Assembly (NCBI GenBank): GCA_021800575.1 | Contig: JAJYYW010000034.1 | Span: forward strand, 1-9,306 | Length of the DNA: 9,306 nucleotides | From: a bacterium | GTDB lineage: Bacteria; JAMCPX01 | Reading direction: 5' to 3' | In this document: piece after piece, positions 7,369 to 9,306 of the stretch | Layout: every line of letters starts with the position of its first letter | Numbering within the stretch: the first letter of the stretch is position 1 | Program-made: the position numbers and the translations under genes | Notes under the pieces: model-generated | Seen by the model: only the letters and a program-made list of their open reading frames with translations | Told to the model about the DNA's origin: nothing | The model's database searches: none

Positions 7369-8801
7369 ACGTTTCCCTCTTTTAACATTTTCTTCAGCAG
7401 GTCATTGACCAGGCCCGGGTTCGCCTTGCCCCCGGTCGCCTTCATGACCTGCCCTACAAAGAAACCGAACACCTTTTCCTTCCCTGCACGGTACTGCTCT
7501 ACTTCCTTGCTGTTGTTGCCCATGACCGACTGGATGATCTGCCGCAGTGCCGTATCATCGGAGATCTGCTCGAGCCCCAGGTCTTTGATCAGGACCTCCG
7601 GGTCCTTGCCTGTTTCCACCATGTTTTCATACACCGTCTTTGCAATCTTTCCGCTGATGGTGCCGTTTTCCACGAGGCCCAAAAGCTTCGCCGTCTGCGC
7701 AGGGGTGACCCTGAACGGCTTCACCCCGGTATCGATGTCCTTGATGAACCGCAGCATCTCGCTCATGATCCAGTTGCTGATTTGTTTGGGCTTGTTGAAC
7801 GCATTTACCGCTGCCTCGAAGTAATCTGCCAGGTCCCTGGACGCGGTCAGGACCTCCGCATCGTACGGCGGAAGACCGTAGCTGCCCACAAACCTGCCTG
7901 TCCGGGCATCCGGCAGCTCCGGCACGCTGCTGCGTGCCTCCGCAAGGAGTGCGTCGTCCACCTCGAGGGTGAGGAGGTCCGGTTCCGGGAAATAGCGGTA
8001 ATCGTGTGCCTCCTCCTTGGAACGCATGGATTTTGTCACACCCTCTGCCTCGTCCCACAGCCTCGTCTCCTGCACGATCGTTCCGCCGTCCCCGAGGACG
8101 TCGATCTGGCGCTGTATCTCGTACTCAAGCGCCTTATGGATAAACCTGAAGGAGTTCATGTTTTTCAGCTCGGTCTTCACGCCGAGCCCGTCCGTGCCCC
8201 GGGGCCGCACAGAAACGTTGGCATCACAGCGCAGTGATCCTTCCTCCATGTTGCCGTCGCAGATACCGAGGTACAGGAGGATGGTCCTGAGCTTCTTCAG
8301 GTATGCCACTGCCTCATCCGGGGTTGCCATGTCCGGCTCGGACACGATCTCGAGCAGCGGTATCCCGGACCTGTTGAAATCGACAAAACTCGTACCGTCG
8401 TGGTTGTGCATAAGCTTGCCCGCGTCCTCCTCAATATGGATACGGTTGAGCCGGATATCACGGGTTTTGCCGTCCGACGGTATTCTGATGATACCGTTCT
8501 TGTTGATGGGGAGGTCGTACTGGGAGATCTGGTAGCCCTTGGGGAGGTCCGGGTAAAAGTAGTTTTTCCGGGCAAACCCGCTGCGCCGGGATATGCTGCC
8601 GCCGACTGCCATCGAGAGCATGCACGCGTACAGGACGATCTTCCTGTTGAGCACCGGCAGGACACCCGGCATCCCGAGACACACAGGACAGACATTTATA
8701 TTCGGCTGGAGGGCAAAGACCGTCGAACAACCGCAAAAGGTTTTCGTCGCGGTTTTCAATTGCGCATGTACCTCAAGCCCTATGACTGCTTCGTACTCCA
8801 T
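7365..8801 (-). CDS. gatB: Asp-tRNA(Asn)/Glu-tRNA(Gln) amidotransferase subunit B
   Basis: The tRNA-binding kinase-like subunit of GatCAB. It activates the side-chain carboxylate of misacylated Glu-tRNA(Gln) or Asp-tRNA(Asn) with ATP, then transfers ammonia supplied by GatA. All 478 residues are present, the standard length. The N-terminus has AVIGLEVHAQLKT and a CxC...CxxC zinc site (Cys23, Cys25, Cys38, Cys41). The family signature VDFNRSGIPLLEIVSEPDM lies at about 137-155, YRYFPEPDLL at about 265-274, and the helical YqeY-like tRNA-binding tail occupies roughly 300-478. GAGG six bases before the ATG supports the start. It is the first gene of the minus-strand run. gatC and gatA, which often precede gatB, are not upstream, since that side is occupied by a divergent gene. 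They must lie elsewhere if the complex is functional. Confidence 0.98.
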   Translation of the reverse strand: MEYEAVIGLEVHAQLKTATKTFCGCSTVFALQPNINVCPVCLGMPGVLPVLNRKIVLYACMLSMAVGGSISRRSGFARKNYFYPDLPKGYQISQYDLPINKNGIIRIPSDGKTRDIRLNRIHIEEDAGKLMHNHDGTSFVDFNRSGIPLLEIVSEPDMATPDEAVAYLKKLRTILLYLGICDGNMEEGSLRCDANVSVRPRGTDGLGVKTELKNMNSFRFIHKALEYEIQRQIDVLGDGGTIVQETRLWDEAEGVTKSMRSKEEAHDYRYFPEPDLLTLEVDDALLAEARSSVPELPDARTGRFVGSYGLPPYDAEVLTASRDLADYFEAAVNAFNKPKQISNWIMSEMLRFIKDIDTGVKPFRVTPAQTAKLLGLVENGTISGKIAKTVYENMVETGKDPEVLIKDLGLEQISDDTALRQIIQSVMGNNSKEVEQYRAGKEKVFGFFVGQVMKATGGKANPGLVNDLLKKMLKEGNV

Positions 8802-8807
8802 GGGTAA

Positions 8808-8820
8808 CCTCGATTCCTTT
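8808..8820 (-). promoter_or_regulatory. Ribosome-binding region of gatB
   Basis: The minus strand reads AAAGGAATCGAGG and then TTACCC before ATG. GAGG sits six bases from the start codon, with a second AAAGGA slightly further out. It supports the chosen start over the next internal Met. Confidence 0.6.
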
Positions 8821-8830
8821 TATTACCCCG

Positions 8831-8860
8831 AATATGAGCACGTTTTTTGTTTTAAAGCAA
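8831..8860 (-). promoter_or_regulatory. Candidate sigma-70-type promoter for the gatB operon
   Basis: Within an AT-rich patch of an otherwise GC-rich gap, the minus strand has TTGCTT (8860-8855), an 18-base spacer, then CATATT (8836-8831). This ends about 30 bases before the gatB start codon. Matches to TTGACA and TATAAT are partial (3/6 and 4/6). An alternative -35, TTGATT, would need a 22-base spacer. The base-composition shift is the stronger argument. Confidence 0.3.
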
Positions 8861-9086
8861 TCAACAGGACGTCTTGTCCCCCGGGCTTTGCGCCTGATTT
8901 TGTGGAACGCCGCCGGGGGTTGTGGTATTCATTGAACAGAGGCTGTGGCGCGCGGTCATTGCAGGGGGAGCAGCGGGGAAGCAACCCCTGGAAAGACCAC
9001 TGAACCAGCGGACCACCCGGCCGGGGTCATCGGCATATCCGCGGCAGGCCGCGCATCCAGCGCGGGATTTTGTTCCAGCATTCCCC

Positions 9087-9094
9087 GGAGGAGG
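9087..9094 (+). promoter_or_regulatory. Shine-Dalgarno of the radical SAM gene
   Basis: GGAGGAGG is followed by the five-base spacer ATACT and then ATG. This near-ideal ribosome site fixes the start of the partial gene running off the right edge. Confidence 0.8.
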
Positions 9095-9099
9095 ATACT

Positions 9100-9306
9100 A
9101 TGAAGATACCGGCAAAATACTCGGTGCCAGAACCAGGCGGCAGGGTGCGGTGCGTGCTGTGTCCGTACAACTGTCTCATCGCCGACGGGCACCGGGGTGT
9201 CTGCGGCATCCGGAGCAACCAGGGCGGCGTCCTCACCGCGCAAACCTATACCACGATCAGCGCCCTGAACCGCGATCCCATCGAGAAAAAGCCCCTAAAC
9301 CACTTT
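9100..9306 (+). CDS. amrS: AmmeMemoRadiSam-system radical SAM enzyme, AmrS type (3' partial)
   Basis: Only the first 69 codons are inside the window. They read MKIPAKYSV..., then a four-Cys motif CVLCPYNCLIADGHRGVCGI (Cys18, Cys21, Cys25, Cys35), then NQGGVLTAQTYTTISALNRD and PIEKKPLNHF. The Cys spacing and the DPIEKKPLxHF block are hallmarks of the pyruvate-formate-lyase-activase-like radical SAM protein that co-occurs with MEMO- and AMMECR1-family proteins in bacteria and archaea. The radical SAM CxxxCxxC cluster site lies past the right edge and cannot be checked. The reaction of this system is not known to me. The gene is divergent from gatB and may be followed by the Memo and AMMECR1 partners. 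The family call rests on the N-terminus alone but is distinctive. Confidence 0.87.
   Translation, partial: MKIPAKYSVPEPGGRVRCVLCPYNCLIADGHRGVCGIRSNQGGVLTAQTYTTISALNRDPIEKKPLNHF

Larger units (their letters stand above)
8802..9099. other. Divergent intergenic region between gatB and the radical SAM gene
   Basis: This 298-nt stretch has no supported gene. The gatB-proximal 60 bases are AT-rich and hold its probable promoter and ribosome site. The remainder is GC-rich and carries several inverted repeats. CAGGGG (8962-8967) can pair with CCCCTG (8985-8990), flanked by GGTC (8954-8957) and GACC (8995-8998). A perfect palindrome CCCGGCCGGG lies at 9016-9025. CGCGG-CAGG-CCGCG spans 9040-9053. GACCAC occurs twice, 16 bases apart (8995 and 9011). 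These could structure the radical SAM gene leader or bind a regulator, but GC-rich sequence makes chance pairing easy. No tRNA, SRP RNA or riboswitch that I know is recognisable. Confidence 0.5.

Noticed and set aside
8946..8963. A sigma-54-like element, TGGCGCG followed by TTGCA, upstream of the radical SAM gene
   Set aside because: The GG and GC dinucleotides are 12 bases apart instead of the strict 10, so it should not work as a -24/-12 promoter.
8960..9000. A small SRP RNA or tRNA suggested by GGGGAAGCAACCCC
   Set aside because: The conserved SRP loop sequences and any cloverleaf with a TTCRA arm are absent. Only simple GC-rich stems are present.
8956..9243. A 95-codon minus-strand frame in the divergent region
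   Set aside because: It overlaps the well-supported start of the radical SAM gene and shows no family motif or ribosome site.

Overview
The window reads as a GC-rich, tightly packed piece of chromosome from a Gram-negative bacterium. It has six complete or nearly complete genes plus the first 69 codons of a seventh. An AsmA-type periplasmic protein implies an outer membrane. GatB implies indirect Gln-/Asn-tRNA synthesis. An AmmeMemoRadiSam-type radical SAM enzyme and beta-oxidation-type genes would fit Desulfobacterota, Nitrospirota or relatives. That lineage guess is an inference from gene content and carries low confidence. I see no rRNA, tRNA, CRISPR array, insertion sequence or phage genes.

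Layout: (1) 1-1188, plus strand: a Y-family DNA polymerase (DinB/Pol IV type) with its N-terminus cut off by the window edge. (2) 1189-1275: a short convergent gap holding a 10-bp hairpin, the likely shared transcription stop. (3) 8801 down to 1276, minus strand: a five-gene co-directional run, gatB - asmA-like - mtnA - acyl-CoA dehydrogenase - APH-fold kinase. Junctions are a 4-nt ATGA overlap, a 1-nt gap, a 44-nt gap holding a hairpin and a strong Shine-Dalgarno, and a 12-nt gap. (4) 8802-9099: a 298-nt divergent intergenic region with an AT-rich promoter-like patch on the gatB side and GC-rich inverted repeats on the other. (5) 9100 to the right edge, plus strand: the start of an AmrS-type radical SAM gene behind a near-perfect Shine-Dalgarno.

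The minus-strand run looks like one transcription unit mixing translation (GatB), envelope maintenance (AsmA), methionine salvage (MtnA) and acyl-CoA metabolism. The most distinctive part is its distal end. There, an acyl-CoA dehydrogenase of the ACAD10/ACAD11/LvaC kind, with Asp at the usual catalytic Glu position, sits next to a separate kinase resembling the N-terminal kinase domain of ACAD10/ACAD11. In animals these are one fused protein that phosphorylates 4-hydroxyacyl-CoA and converts it to enoyl-CoA. In Pseudomonas levulinate catabolism the equivalent activities are LvaA(B) and LvaC. The pair here may be a two-gene version of that gamma-hydroxy-acid route. I see no wholly new system; this pair and the unstudied divergent leader are the best leads.
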